In this document: positions 1 through 8,566 of the stretch, piece after piece
How positions within the stretch are numbered: the stretch's first letter is position 1
How the letters are laid out: each line of letters starts with the position of its first letter
Position numbers and translations under genes: made by a program
From: Microbacterium sp. 1.5R
Lineage (GTDB): Bacteria > Actinomycetota > Actinomycetes > Actinomycetales > Microbacteriaceae
Direction: 5' to 3'
Assembly (NCBI RefSeq): GCF_001889265.1
Contig: NZ_CP018151.1
Location: forward strand, 248,001-312,000
DNA length: 64,000 bases
The notes under the pieces: model-generated
The model's database searches: none
Told to the model about the DNA's origin: nothing
What the model saw: the letters and a program-made list of their open reading frames with translations, nothing else

Positions 1-2
1 CC

Positions 3-200
3 GCTCCGTGGGAGTCGCAGTCGAAGAGCGAGGGCTCGCACGACAACCCCCGCTACAGCGCACTGCCCAAGGCGGGCGTCGACCTCGCGGCGGCAGCCGC
101 GGCCGTCGGTCGCAGCGGCAGCACCGAGCAGGTGCAGCAGGCGGTCGAGATCCTCGACGAGGCCCGCCGTAGGCTGTACTCGATCCTCGCTCAGGACTGA
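3..200 (+). CDS. C-terminal part of an unknown protein, possibly a PadR-type regulator
   Basis: Only the last 65 codons are inside the window; the frame is open from the left edge and stops at TGA 198-200. The visible tail has a polar Ser/Arg-rich stretch, an Ala-rich segment and a final amphipathic helix ending RRLYSILAQD. A helix of this kind, ending in a conserved RR-LY-IL pattern, is familiar to me from the C-termini of actinobacterial PadR-family repressors, but the winged-helix domain lies outside the window, so the assignment is tentative. The stop is 24 bp upstream of the AarF-like gene on the same strand, so the two could be cotranscribed. Confidence 0.4.
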   Translation, partial: APWESQSKSEGSHDNPRYSALPKAGVDLAAAAAAVGRSGSTEQVQQAVEILDEARRRLYSILAQD

Positions 201-224
201 TCGCACACGACACAGGGACGACAC

Positions 225-1913
225 ATGACGGATGCTGCGGCGCAGGGCGCCCATCGTGCCCGGTACCGCCGCATCCTGTCGTTCGCGGCGCGCGAGTTCC
301 TCAAGGTCTGGTGGTTCGAGCTCGTGCTGCCGCGCTTCGGCATGAGCTCGATCGCCGAGCGCACCCGGGCGCCGCGCATGCAGCGCTTCGCGAAGCGGTT
401 CCACGTGCTCGCGGTCGAACTCGGCGGCCTCATGATCAAGGTCGGGCAGTTCATGTCGTCACGCCTCGACGTGCTGCCGCCCGAGATCACGAAGGAGCTC
501 GAGGGACTGCAGGACGAGGTCCCGGCCGTGCCGTTCGCCGACATCCGCGCGGCCGCCGAGGCCGAACTCGGCCGTCCGCTCGCGGAGGCCTACGCCTGGT
601 TCGATGAGACGCCGGTGGCTGCGGCATCCCTCGGCCAGGCGCACCGGGCCCGCCTCTCCGCACAGGATGCCGTCGACACCGGTCTCGGCGACGTCGTCGT
701 CAAGGTGCAGCGCCCCGGCATCGACGAGATCGTCGCGGTCGACCTCGCGGCACTCCGCCGCGTCGCCCGCTGGGCGATGCGCGTCCGACTGGTCGCCGAT
801 CGGGTCGACGCTCCCGGCCTCGTCGAGGAGTTCGCGCAGACCAGCCTCGAGGAGATCGACTACCTGCACGAGGCCGCCAGCGCCGAGCGCTTTCGTGAGA
901 ACTTCGCCGGCGACCCGCGCGTCAGCGCCCCCGAGATCGTCTGGGAGCGGTCGACCCGGCGCGTGCTCACGCTCTCGGACGTCACCGCGATCAAGATCAA
1001 CGACACGGATGCTCTGCGGGCAGCCGGCATCGATCCGGCCGAGGTCGCCGATGTGTTCGCCGAGGTCATGTTCGACCAGGTGTTCACGCACAGCTTCGTG
1101 CACGCCGACCCGCACCCGGGCAACATCTTCGTGACACCGGAGGCCGACTCGACGACCGGCCGCAACTTCCGCCTCACCTTCATCGACTTCGGGATGATGG
1201 CCGAGGTGCCCGACAACCTCCGCGACGGTCTGCGCACCCTGCTGATCGCGGTCGCCGGTCGCGACAGTCGAGGCCTGGTCACAGCGGCCCAGGAGATCGG
1301 CGTGCTGCTGCCCTCCGCCGACACCGCCGAGCTCGAGCGGGCGCTCCGCGCGCTGTTCGCCCGCTTCGGCGGCATGGGCTTCGCAGAGCTCAGCAAGGTC
1401 GACCCTCGGGAGTTCACCGACTTCGCCGACGAGTTCGGCGACATGGTGCGCTCGCTTCCGCTCCAGCTGCCCGAGAACATGCTGCTGCTCATCCGTGCGG
1501 TGTCGCTGACTTCGGGCATGTGCTCGAGCCTCGACCCGTCGTTCAACGTGTGGGACGCCGCCGAGCCCTACGCCGGCCGCCTGCTGCGCGACGAGTCGGG
1601 CAACCTCATGCAGGACATGGCGCAGCAGGCCATGGAGACCGCCGCCGTCACCTACCGCCTGCCGAAGCGGATCGACGCGATCATCACCCGCGTCGACGAC
1701 GGCAACGTCACCTTCGACACCTCGGCCCTCGAGCGCCGCCTCGACCGGCTCGAGGGCATCGCCCGCCGCATCGGATCGGGCGTGCTGTTCGCCGCGATGC
1801 TCGTCGGAGGCGCGCTGCTCGTCACGCCGCTGCCGCCGCTCGGCATCACCCTCATCTGCGTCTCGGCGCTGCCCCTGCTGCACTCGGTGTTCGGCGGTCG
1901 TCGCTCGCGCTGA
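225..1913 (+). CDS. AarF/UbiB (ABC1) family atypical protein kinase
   Basis: 562 aa, the usual length for the family. It shows the family-specific KxGQ segment (KVGQFMSSRLD, about residue 72), the Ala-rich nucleotide-binding loop AAASLGQAH (about 132), an invariant-type lysine in VVVKVQRPG (about 161), the catalytic segment HADPHPGNIF (about 295) and a DFG-type metal loop (FIDFGMM). Two hydrophobic segments close the C-terminus, so the protein is probably membrane anchored. UbiB/COQ8 relatives are atypical ATPases/kinases that support isoprenoid quinone synthesis; in a menaquinone-using actinobacterium the exact substrate is unknown. ATG 225 was chosen as the first start after the upstream stop. 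The stop codon lies inside a 22-bp tandem repeat. Confidence 0.9.
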   Translation: MTDAAAQGAHRARYRRILSFAAREFLKVWWFELVLPRFGMSSIAERTRAPRMQRFAKRFHVLAVELGGLMIKVGQFMSSRLDVLPPEITKELEGLQDEVPAVPFADIRAAAEAELGRPLAEAYAWFDETPVAAASLGQAHRARLSAQDAVDTGLGDVVVKVQRPGIDEIVAVDLAALRRVARWAMRVRLVADRVDAPGLVEEFAQTSLEEIDYLHEAASAERFRENFAGDPRVSAPEIVWERSTRRVLTLSDVTAIKINDTDALRAAGIDPAEVADVFAEVMFDQVFTHSFVHADPHPGNIFVTPEADSTTGRNFRLTFIDFGMMAEVPDNLRDGLRTLLIAVAGRDSRGLVTAAQEIGVLLPSADTAELERALRALFARFGGMGFAELSKVDPREFTDFADEFGDMVRSLPLQLPENMLLLIRAVSLTSGMCSSLDPSFNVWDAAEPYAGRLLRDESGNLMQDMAQQAMETAAVTYRLPKRIDAIITRVDDGNVTFDTSALERRLDRLEGIARRIGSGVLFAAMLVGGALLVTPLPPLGITLICVSALPLLHSVFGGRRSR

Positions 1914-1989
1914 TGCGCCCGGAGTGCTCGCGCTGATGCGCCCTGGTGCTCGCGCTGACGCGTCCTGGTGCTCGCGCTGATGCGCCCGG
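1902..1989. repeat. 22-bp tandem repeat, four units
   Basis: Units at 1902-1923, 1924-1945, 1946-1967 and 1968-1989 share the core CTCGCGCTGATGCGCCC with a few substitutions. The first unit contains the last codons and TGA of the AarF-like gene, so the repeat appears to have grown from the gene end into the intergenic region. No function is evident. Confidence 0.85.
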
Positions 1990-2108
1990 AGAACCCGGAG
2001 CATCCGGCATCCGCCCGGCGTGTACGGCCCCGGAGCGCCGCGGATCGACCCGTTCATCTGGCCTTTCCGTCCAGGTCGCAGAATGCCGGCATGGGAGAAT
2101 GGGTTCTC

Positions 2109-4166
2109 ATGGACACTCCGGACGAGAAGACGCCCACGAGGAACGACCCTCCGAAGACCTCCACCGCCGCGATCAGGCAGGCCGCGAAGGCCACCGAGAC
2201 CGCGCAGAAGATCGTGCGCGACATCGCCGCGGTTCCGCCGCGCGGCGTTCACCCGGCGCTCGTGCCCGGCGTCTCGGTCGAAGAGACCGGACGCACCTAC
2301 CGCACCGATCCGCTCGTCTTCGGCATCGCCGTCGCGCTGACCCTCGCGTTCATCGCGTGGGGCGTGTTCGCGGGTGACAACCTCTCGGGCACGACCTCGA
2401 CCGTGCTCGGGTGGGTCGTCGAGTACTTCGGCTTCTTCTTCACTACGATCGCCACCGTCATCCTGGTCTTCATGCTCTTCGTCGGCTTCAGCCGCTACGG
2501 ACGCATTCCCCTGGGCCGCGACGACGAAGAGCCCGAATTCTCGATGTTCTCGTGGATCTCGATGCTCTTCGCCGCCGGAATGGGCATCGGTCTCGTCTTC
2601 TGGGGCGCCGCCGAGCCGCTCACCTTCTTCGAGAACCCGCCGCCCGGAACGGTCGAGGCGAACACCCTCGAGGCCATGCACACGGCGCAGGCGCAGGTGC
2701 TCTACCACTGGGGCCCGCAGGCGTGGGCCTTCTACGCGCTGGTCGGCGGCGCGATCGCGTACGGGGCGTTCCGTCGTGGCCGCACGCCCCTGATCTCGTC
2801 GATCTTCGCGCCGCTGCTCGGCGAGGGCCGCACCACCGGACCCCTCGGTCGCACGATCGACATCTTCTCGATCATCGTCACCCTCTTCGGCACCGCCGCG
2901 TCACTCGGCCTGGGAGCCCTGCAGATCGGCCACGGCGTCGAGATCGTCAGCGGCATCGGCGAGCTCGGCAACGGCGTGCTCATCGCGGCCATCGCCGTGC
3001 TCACCGCCTGCTTCATCGCCTCGGCGGTCTCGGGCGTCTCGAAGGGCATCCGCGCGCTGTCGAACATCAACGCGGTCGTCGCGCTGCTGCTCGCATTCTT
3101 CGTCTTCTTCGTCGGACCGACGCTGCTGATCCTCAACGTCATCCCCTCGGTCGCCGTGCAGTTCCTCGGTGACCTGCCCGAGATGGTCGCGCGGTCGGCG
3201 TCGCAGGGCGACGAGGCGCAGATGTTCCTGTCGAGCTGGACGATCTTCTACTGGGCATGGTGGATCTCCTGGTCGCCGTTCGTGGGCATGTTCATCGCCA
3301 AGATCTCGCGGGGCCGCACGCTGCGCCAGTTCGTCTCCGTCGTCATCCTGGTTCCGGCCGCGATCTCGCTCATCTGGTTCGCGATCTTCGGAACCACGGC
3401 GATCCAGCAGCAGATGAACGGGGCAGGGCTCACGGTCGACCCGCCCGAAGAGGTGCTCTTCGGCGTGCTCGAGAACCTGCCGTTCCCGCTGATCACCAGC
3501 ATCGTGCTCATCCTGCTGATCTCGATCTTCTTCATCACCGGCGCCGATTCGGCCTCGCTCGTCATGGGGACGCTCTCGCAGCAGGGCCGCCCCGAGCCGT
3601 CGCGCTGGGTCGCCGTCGTCTGGGGAGTCCTGGTCGGAGTGATCGCGGCGGTGCTGCTCGTCACCGGCGAAGAGGGCAGCGGCCTGAAGTCGCTGCAGAA
3701 CGTCACGATCATCGCGGCGCTGCCGTTCGCGGTGATCATGGCCTTCATGATGGTCGCGTTCATGAAGGATCTGCGACGCGACCCCATGATCCTGCGCGAG
3801 CGCTATGCCCGCATGGCCGTTCGCCACAGCGTCATGGCCGGACTCGAGGAGTACGGCGACGACTTCGCGCTCGTGCCTGTCGAGTACGACCACTCCGAAG
3901 ACGACCTCGCCTGGATCGATGAGGCCGACGTCGACGACAGCCTCGCCGAGGTCTACGCGACCGCGACCGAGGCGATCGACATCATCCCCAACGCCGGTGG
4001 TGGCGCTGCGGATGCCGATGCCGATGCCGGCGACGCGAGTGCGGCCGGCGATGCGAGTGCGACCGGCGACGCGAGTGCGGCCGGCGATGCGAGTGCGGGT
4101 GCGGCCGCGGACGCCGGGTCGGATGACGGGGGCGACCCTGCGGGCCTCGCCGAGCGTCCTTCCTGA
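2109..4166 (+). CDS. BCCT family betaine/choline/carnitine transporter
   Basis: 685 aa from ATG 2109 (GGAG about 11 nt upstream; an in-frame ATG at 2091 has no ribosome-binding site). Twelve hydrophobic segments are expected. The family signature is clear: AAGMGIGLVFWGAAEP in TM3, where GMGIG is typical of sodium-coupled betaine carriers, and the Trp-rich TM8 segment WAWWISWSPFVGMFIAK. BCCT carriers import quaternary amines such as glycine betaine for osmoprotection. The cytoplasmic N-terminus is charged. The C-terminal ~110 residues are long, ending in Ala/Asp/Gly-rich low complexity encoded by an 18-bp repeat. Such tails can act in osmosensing, but this is inference. A ProP-like carrier lies 3 kb downstream. 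Confidence 0.93.
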   Translation: MDTPDEKTPTRNDPPKTSTAAIRQAAKATETAQKIVRDIAAVPPRGVHPALVPGVSVEETGRTYRTDPLVFGIAVALTLAFIAWGVFAGDNLSGTTSTVLGWVVEYFGFFFTTIATVILVFMLFVGFSRYGRIPLGRDDEEPEFSMFSWISMLFAAGMGIGLVFWGAAEPLTFFENPPPGTVEANTLEAMHTAQAQVLYHWGPQAWAFYALVGGAIAYGAFRRGRTPLISSIFAPLLGEGRTTGPLGRTIDIFSIIVTLFGTAASLGLGALQIGHGVEIVSGIGELGNGVLIAAIAVLTACFIASAVSGVSKGIRALSNINAVVALLLAFFVFFVGPTLLILNVIPSVAVQFLGDLPEMVARSASQGDEAQMFLSSWTIFYWAWWISWSPFVGMFIAKISRGRTLRQFVSVVILVPAAISLIWFAIFGTTAIQQQMNGAGLTVDPPEEVLFGVLENLPFPLITSIVLILLISIFFITGADSASLVMGTLSQQGRPEPSRWVAVVWGVLVGVIAAVLLVTGEEGSGLKSLQNVTIIAALPFAVIMAFMMVAFMKDLRRDPMILRERYARMAVRHSVMAGLEEYGDDFALVPVEYDHSEDDLAWIDEADVDDSLAEVYATATEAIDIIPNAGGGAADADADAGDASAAGDASATGDASAAGDASAGAAADAGSDDGGDPAGLAERPS
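4029..4100 (+). repeat. 18-bp in-frame tandem repeat encoding GDASAA-type hexapeptides
   Basis: Four units (4029-4046, 4047-4064, 4065-4082, 4083-4100) of GGCGAYGCGAGTGCGRCC encode alternating GDASAA and GDASAT in the C-terminal tail of the BCCT transporter. The length is a multiple of three, so copy-number change would lengthen or shorten the tail without breaking the frame. Confidence 0.85.
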
Positions 4167-4208
4167 CGTCAGTCGCATTGTTGACCCCGCCCGCGCCGCC
4201 CCGGCCCG

Positions 4209-4660
4209 GTGCGGGGTCAGTAACGCATCCGAATCGGCCGTTTCCGCTGCGAAAGTGCCCCGCACGTGAGCCCCGGTGCCGAAGTGGCCCCGCCATGTGG
4301 GTGGGGAGTGAGGTTGCCCCTACCCGCGGGTTCCATCGCGGTGCGGGGTCAGTAGCGCATCCGAATCGACCGTTTCCGCTGCGAAAGTGGCCCCGCACGT
4401 GAGTCCCGGTGTCGAAGTGGCCCCGCATACACCTCGCGCGTGGGTCCGGGTGCCGAATTGGCCCCGCACGCACCTCGCGCGTGGGTCCGGATGCCAAAGT
4501 GGCCCCGCCACGCGGGCTGGGGGAGTGAGGTTGCCCCTACCCGCGGGTTCCATCGCGGTGCGGGGTCAGTAGCGCATCCGAATCGGCCGCTTCCGCTGCG
4601 AAAGTGGCCCCGCACGTGAGTCCCGGTGTCGAAGTGGCCCCGCATACACCTCGCGCGTGG
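4209..4660. repeat. Intergenic repeat array with hairpin-forming units
   Basis: This fills the 504-bp gap between the convergent BCCT and SDR-DUF2867 genes. A ~60-bp unit beginning GTGCGGGGTCAG and ending near GTGGCCCCGCAC recurs three times (starts near 4209, 4341, 4558). Its ends are inverted repeats (GTGCGGGG / CCCCGCAC), so each unit can fold into a hairpin. Between them the short motif AAGTGGCCCCGC recurs about eight times with CACCTCGCGCGTGGGTCCGG linkers. The last two large units are 217 bp apart and their flanks are nearly identical, which points to recent duplication. No convincing coding capacity; small minus-strand ORFs simply read through the repeats. Confidence 0.85.
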
Positions 4661-4670
4661 GCCCAGAGGC

Positions 4671-6305
4671 TCAGGCGACGGGGGCCGTCTCAGTCGGGGC
4701 CGCCTCGCCGACACCCGCCTCGCCGACACCGGGCGCGACCGTCTCGCCGGGGACGGATGCCGCGGCGGTGATCTTCGCCGCCATGCCCGCGAAGATGAAA
4801 CCGTGGAACGGCAGCACGGCCAGCCAGTACAGCCGTCCCGCGAGCCCGCGGGGGAAGAAGACCGCCCGCTGCTCGTAGCGGGATCCGTCGCCGTCGGGCA
4901 GTGCGCGCAGCTCGAGCCAGGCCTCGCCCGGCACCTTCATCTCGGCGCGCAACCGCAGCAGTCCGCCGCTCGCGGGCGATGAGTCGGTCTTGCGGCCGGG
5001 CTCCTCGACGGCTTCGACGCGCCAGAAGTCGATCGCATCACCGACCCGCGCCTCGGCCTTGCTGCGGCGTCCGCGGCGGAGCCCGACTCCGCCGACGAGC
5101 CGGTCCATCCAGCCGCGCACCGCCCAGAGGAACTTCGACGAATACCAGCCGTTCGACCCGCCGATGCCGATGATCACCCGCCACAGTCCGTCGACCGGGG
5201 CCGACGTCTTCAGCTTGCGGGTGTCGGTGAAGACGGTGCGTCCCGCCCAGTCCGGGTCGCTGGGCAGCGGGTCGCTCGGGGCGCCCGAGACCTCGGCATC
5301 CTGCCAGCTCGTCTCGATGGTGTCGGCGTCGAGGCGGCCCAGCGCCATCGAGACGGCGGTCCGATACGGGGTCAGCCCGCCGTCCGGGCGGGGGATCAGG
5401 TCATCGATCGCGCGATCCTTCACGATGCACTCGTTCTGCAGCGACGCGACGAGCGGGCGCGCGATCGATCGCGGAACCGGGGTCACCAGGTTCACCCAGT
5501 GCGATGCGAGTCCCGGAGTGAGCACCGGCAGGGCGGCGATCGCGCGCTGGCGCAGACCCGCCTCGAGCGCATAGCCGTTCATCATCTGGCCGTAGCGCAG
5601 CACGTCGGGTCCGCCGATGTCGGCGGCGCGGTTGACGCTGTCATCGACGCGCGCGGCGCCCAGCAGGTAGTGCAGCACGTCGCGCACCGCGATCGGCTGG
5701 ATGCGGTTGCGCACCCATTTCGGCGCCGGCATGTACGGCAGCACGTCGGTCAGGTGCCGGATCATCTCGAACGATGCGGAACCGGAGCCGATCACGACGC
5801 CCGCCTGCAGCACGAGCGTCGGAACGCCCGACTCGAGGAAGATCTCGCCCACCCGCACCCGGGAGCGCAGATGAGGCGAGAGCTTCACGTCGTCGGGATG
5901 CAGTCCGCCGAGATACACGATGCGGCGCACGCCGGCCTTCGCCGCGGCATCCGCCACCGTGGTGGCCGCTCGTTCGTCGCTCTCCTCGAACCCCTTGCCC
6001 GCCGTCATCGAGTGGATCAGGTAGTAGACCACGTCGACATCGCGCATGGCCTCGGCCACGGCGTCCGCGTCGTCAGCCGAGCCCTCGACGATCTCGCAGT
6101 CGGCACCCCATGGGAAGGATGCCGCGCGCGCGGCGTCCCGGGCCAGTGCGCGCACCCGGTATCCGGCGTTCAGCAGACGAGGCGTCAGCCGCCCGCCGAT
6201 GTATCCCGTGGCGCCGAGCACCAACGCGCGAGGCGCCGATCCGTCTTCGCGGGGGAGGGCGCGCAGGGCCTCTTCGTGCCCGGTGGGCTGGGTGAGCTCG
6301 GTCAT
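4671..6305 (-). CDS. SDR-family NAD(P)-binding protein with C-terminal DUF2867 domain
   Basis: 544 aa. The N-terminal half is an atypical/extended SDR Rossmann fold with the nucleotide motif GATGYIGG at residue 32 and a YLIH segment near 97 like that of YbjT-type proteins. The C-terminal part (from about 375) resembles DUF2867: WRVIIGIGGSNGWYSSKF, a hydrophobic stretch, then FFPRGLAGRLYWLAVLPFHG. This two-domain layout is common in actinobacteria and usually annotated as a putative NAD-dependent epimerase or reductase; substrate unknown. An Ala/Glu-rich tail follows. ATG 6305 faces a 91-bp intergenic region carrying a CTAG-type operator shared with the divergent small membrane protein. Confidence 0.85.
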   Translation of the reverse strand: MTELTQPTGHEEALRALPREDGSAPRALVLGATGYIGGRLTPRLLNAGYRVRALARDAARAASFPWGADCEIVEGSADDADAVAEAMRDVDVVYYLIHSMTAGKGFEESDERAATTVADAAAKAGVRRIVYLGGLHPDDVKLSPHLRSRVRVGEIFLESGVPTLVLQAGVVIGSGSASFEMIRHLTDVLPYMPAPKWVRNRIQPIAVRDVLHYLLGAARVDDSVNRAADIGGPDVLRYGQMMNGYALEAGLRQRAIAALPVLTPGLASHWVNLVTPVPRSIARPLVASLQNECIVKDRAIDDLIPRPDGGLTPYRTAVSMALGRLDADTIETSWQDAEVSGAPSDPLPSDPDWAGRTVFTDTRKLKTSAPVDGLWRVIIGIGGSNGWYSSKFLWAVRGWMDRLVGGVGLRRGRRSKAEARVGDAIDFWRVEAVEEPGRKTDSSPASGGLLRLRAEMKVPGEAWLELRALPDGDGSRYEQRAVFFPRGLAGRLYWLAVLPFHGFIFAGMAAKITAAASVPGETVAPGVGEAGVGEAAPTETAPVA

Positions 6306-6355
6306 GTGTCGAGCGTAGGCGTGATGACCGGAAATTTCACTAGGCTGGCGATTGA

Positions 6356-6368
6356 CTAGTTCATCTAG
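6356..6368. promoter_or_regulatory. CTAG-type palindromic operator, copy 1
   Basis: CTAGTTCATCTAG followed by TAATCT lies in the divergent promoter between the SDR-DUF2867 gene and the small membrane protein gene. A further CTAG half-site is at 6340-6343. The same arrangement is found at 9443 and 9967. CTAG is rare in this GC-rich DNA. A MarR protein encoded nearby is the likely binder (inference). Confidence 0.6.
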
Positions 6369-6396
6369 TAATCTTTTGGCGGAGGAAGGTGATCAC

Positions 6397-6645
6397 ATGT
6401 CGACAGCCACGCAGTACCCCACCCGTCGTGAGCTCCGGTCTCGGCGAATCCTGCCGAACGGTCCTGTCGACGTCGCCCCGCTGTCGGCACGTGCTGCTGT
6501 CGGCCGCTCCACCGGGCTCCGCAGCGGCCCGCTCCCCGCATCGCGCACGCCGTTCTGGAAGTCCGCCGGAGTCGTCGGCCTCATCGCGGTCATCGCCGCC
6601 GGCACTCTGCCGCTGGCGGCATCCGCCCTCGACATCCCCCTGTGA
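6397..6645 (+). CDS. Small single-pass membrane protein, unknown function
   Basis: 82 aa from ATG 6397, preceded by a strong ribosome-binding site GGAGGAAGG at 6381; an earlier in-frame ATG at 6352 lies inside the operator and has none. The N-terminus is basic (TRRELRSRR) and one hydrophobic segment (about residues 51-75, VVGLIAVIAAGTLPLAASAL) is near the C-terminus, giving a short tail of DIPL. The fold is not recognised. It sits upstream of CsbD in the same direction and behind a CTAG-type operator, which suggests a stress- or ligand-inducible membrane-associated role. Confidence 0.65.
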   Translation: MSTATQYPTRRELRSRRILPNGPVDVAPLSARAAVGRSTGLRSGPLPASRTPFWKSAGVVGLIAVIAAGTLPLAASALDIPL

Positions 6646-6701
6646 CCCCACGGCGCGGGCGCTCGACCACAGACCACCGCTGATAAGAGAGAGGAGCCCC
6701 C

Positions 6702-6875
6702 ATGGGACTCGATGACAAGATCAAGAACACCGCTCAGGACCTCGCCGGCAAGGCGAAGGAGGCCGTCGGCAAGGTGACCGACAACGAGAAGCTCGAGGCG
6801 GAGGGCCGCGCCGACCAGGCGAAGGCCGACGTCAAGAAGGCCGGAGAGAACGTGAAGGACGCGTTCAACAACTGA
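6702..6875 (+). CDS. CsbD family stress protein
   Basis: 57 aa from ATG 6702 with GAGAGGAG just upstream. The sequence begins MGLDDKIKNTAQDLAGKAKE and continues as an Ala/Lys/Glu/Asp-rich helical protein (VTDNEKLEAEGRADQAKADV) ending VKDAFNN. It is cysteine-free and matches the CsbD family in length and in the conserved D-L-AEGRADQAKGD type core. CsbD is a general-stress (sigma-B type) protein in Bacillus whose biochemical role is unknown. It is probably cotranscribed with the small membrane protein 56 bp upstream, and a strong hairpin follows the gene. Confidence 0.9.
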   Translation: MGLDDKIKNTAQDLAGKAKEAVGKVTDNEKLEAEGRADQAKADVKKAGENVKDAFNN

Positions 6876-6889
6876 CACCGGTGAGCAAC

Positions 6890-6921
6890 GGCGGGGAGGT
6901 GGCGCGAGCCACCTCCCCGCC
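6890..6921 (+). terminator. Intrinsic-type terminator hairpin after csbD
   Basis: A perfect 14-bp stem (GGCGGGGAGGTGGC, 6890-6903, with its complement at 6908-6921) and a GCGA tetraloop, followed by TTCTGT. It separates the CsbD unit from the downstream transporter gene. Confidence 0.8.
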
Positions 6922-6973
6922 TTCTGTGCGGCCCGACCTGCGATGGTCGTGCGGCGAGAGAGAGGGAGACAGC

Positions 6974-8551
6974 ATGTCCGACCGCCTGAACAATGACACG
7001 CCGAACCTGTGGCAGCGCCTGCTGCGACGGCTGCGTCCCGCCGCGGCAGAGCCTCGTCGGCTCACGGTTGAGGACGTCACCGTCGTCGACCGCCCGATGC
7101 TCCGCCGCGCGGTCGCCGGCACCGTGGTCGGCAATCTCATGGAGTGGTACGACATCGGCGTCTACGGTTATCTCGCGGTGATCATCGGGCGGGCGTTCCT
7201 GCCGGACGCATCCGCCGGGGCGCAGTCGCTCTTCTCGCTCGGCGTCTTCGCGGTGACCTTCGTCGCCCGTCCGCTCGGCGGCATCGTGCTCGGCCAGCTC
7301 GGCGATCGACTCGGCCGTCAGCGCGTGCTGGCCTTCACGCTGATCATGATGGCCGCGGCCACATTCCTCATCGGCGTGCTCCCCGACTTCTCGGTCATCG
7401 GCGTCTGGGCGCCGATCCTGCTGATCGTGCTCAAGCTCGCGCAGGGCTTCTCGACCGGCGGCGAGTACGCGGGCGCCACGACCTTCATCACCGAGTACGC
7501 GCCCGACCGGCGCCGCGGCTTCTATGCCTCCCTGCTCGACCTCGGCTCGTACATGGGCTTCGCCATCGGCGCCGCCTTCGTCTCGATCCTGCAGCTGACG
7601 CTGTCGGCCGAGGTCATGCAGGGCTTCGCCTGGCGCATCCCGTTCCTCGTCGCGCTTCCGCTCGGACTGATCGCGATCTACTTCCGGCTGAAGATCGAGG
7701 ACACCCCGGCATTCCAGGAGGCACAGGACTCGGCGAAGCGCGCGGCCGACGACGCACAGGCGTCGGCGGATGCGCCCAAGGGCGTGCTCGCATTGATCCG
7801 CGCATACTGGCGCGAGCTGCTGACGGCGTTCGTGCTCGTCGCCGCCGCCAACACCGTGGGCTACGCCCTCACCTCCTACATGCCCACGTACCTCACCGGA
7901 ACCCTGGGCTACGACGAGGTGCACGGCACTCTGCTCACCCTTCCCGTGCTCGTGGCGATGGCGCTCTGCATCCCGCTGACCGGAAAGCTCTCCGACCGCA
8001 TCGGGCGCCGCAAGGTGCTGTTCATCGGCTCGATCTCGGCGATCGTGCTGGCCGTGCCATCGTTCCTGTTCATGATGCACGGGGAGATCTGGTCGACGCT
8101 CCTCGGCCTGGTGCTGCTCGCCTTCCCCGTGACCTTCTATGTGGCCAACCTCGCCTCGTCTCTGCCCGCGCTCTTCCCGACGTCGTCGCGCTACGGCGGC
8201 ATGGGCATCTCGTACAACCTCGCCGTCGCCCTGTTCGCGGGCACGGCTCCGGTCGTGATGGAGGCGCTCGTGCAGATGACCGGATCGTCGCTGGCTCCGG
8301 CGTTCTACGTGATCGGCACCTCGATCGCCGGCTTCATCGCCGTGGTGGTGCTCAAGGAGTCGGCGCGCAGGCCGCTGCCGGGTGCGATGCCGAGCGTGCA
8401 GACGATCGAGGAGGCCGTGGAACTGGTCGAGACGCAGGAGGAGAACCCCGACCTCGACCTCGACGAGCTGTTCCCCGAACGCCTCGAGAACGCCGTGGAC
8501 GACGACGGAGAAGCCGGCGCTCGGGTCGAGGATCAGGTCGAGAAGGCCTGA
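6974..8551 (+). CDS. MFS transporter, metabolite:H+ symporter (ProP-like) family
   Basis: 525 aa from ATG 6974 (GAGGGAGA upstream). Hallmarks of the MHS subfamily are present: GNLMEWYDIGVYGYL in TM1, the loop motif GQLGDRLGRQRVL between TM2 and TM3, LAQGFSTGGEYAGATTFITE in TM4, and LSDRIGRRKVL in the second half. These carriers are proton symporters for betaine/proline, citrate, ketoglutarate or shikimate. The long acidic C-terminal tail and the nearby BCCT carrier and CsbD fit an osmolyte substrate, but the sequence does not fix it. The gene converges on the MarR gene with only 15 bp between stops. Confidence 0.88.
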   Translation: MSDRLNNDTPNLWQRLLRRLRPAAAEPRRLTVEDVTVVDRPMLRRAVAGTVVGNLMEWYDIGVYGYLAVIIGRAFLPDASAGAQSLFSLGVFAVTFVARPLGGIVLGQLGDRLGRQRVLAFTLIMMAAATFLIGVLPDFSVIGVWAPILLIVLKLAQGFSTGGEYAGATTFITEYAPDRRRGFYASLLDLGSYMGFAIGAAFVSILQLTLSAEVMQGFAWRIPFLVALPLGLIAIYFRLKIEDTPAFQEAQDSAKRAADDAQASADAPKGVLALIRAYWRELLTAFVLVAAANTVGYALTSYMPTYLTGTLGYDEVHGTLLTLPVLVAMALCIPLTGKLSDRIGRRKVLFIGSISAIVLAVPSFLFMMHGEIWSTLLGLVLLAFPVTFYVANLASSLPALFPTSSRYGGMGISYNLAVALFAGTAPVVMEALVQMTGSSLAPAFYVIGTSIAGFIAVVVLKESARRPLPGAMPSVQTIEEAVELVETQEENPDLDLDELFPERLENAVDDDGEAGARVEDQVEKA

Positions 8552-8566
8552 CCCGCGGCGGAGGGA

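Noticed and set aside
459..2708. 749-aa open frame on the minus strand
   Set aside because: Antisense shadow of the AarF-like and BCCT genes; low-complexity Arg/Glu/Asp/Gly composition and no domain.
4209..4660. CRISPR-like array
   Set aside because: Repeats are unequal in length and spacing, hairpin-forming, and not separated by unique spacers; no cas genes nearby.
4349..4729. Overlapping minus-strand ORFs with repeated RGHF-type peptides
   Set aside because: They simply translate the intergenic repeats and lack ribosome-binding sites; treated as a repeat array.
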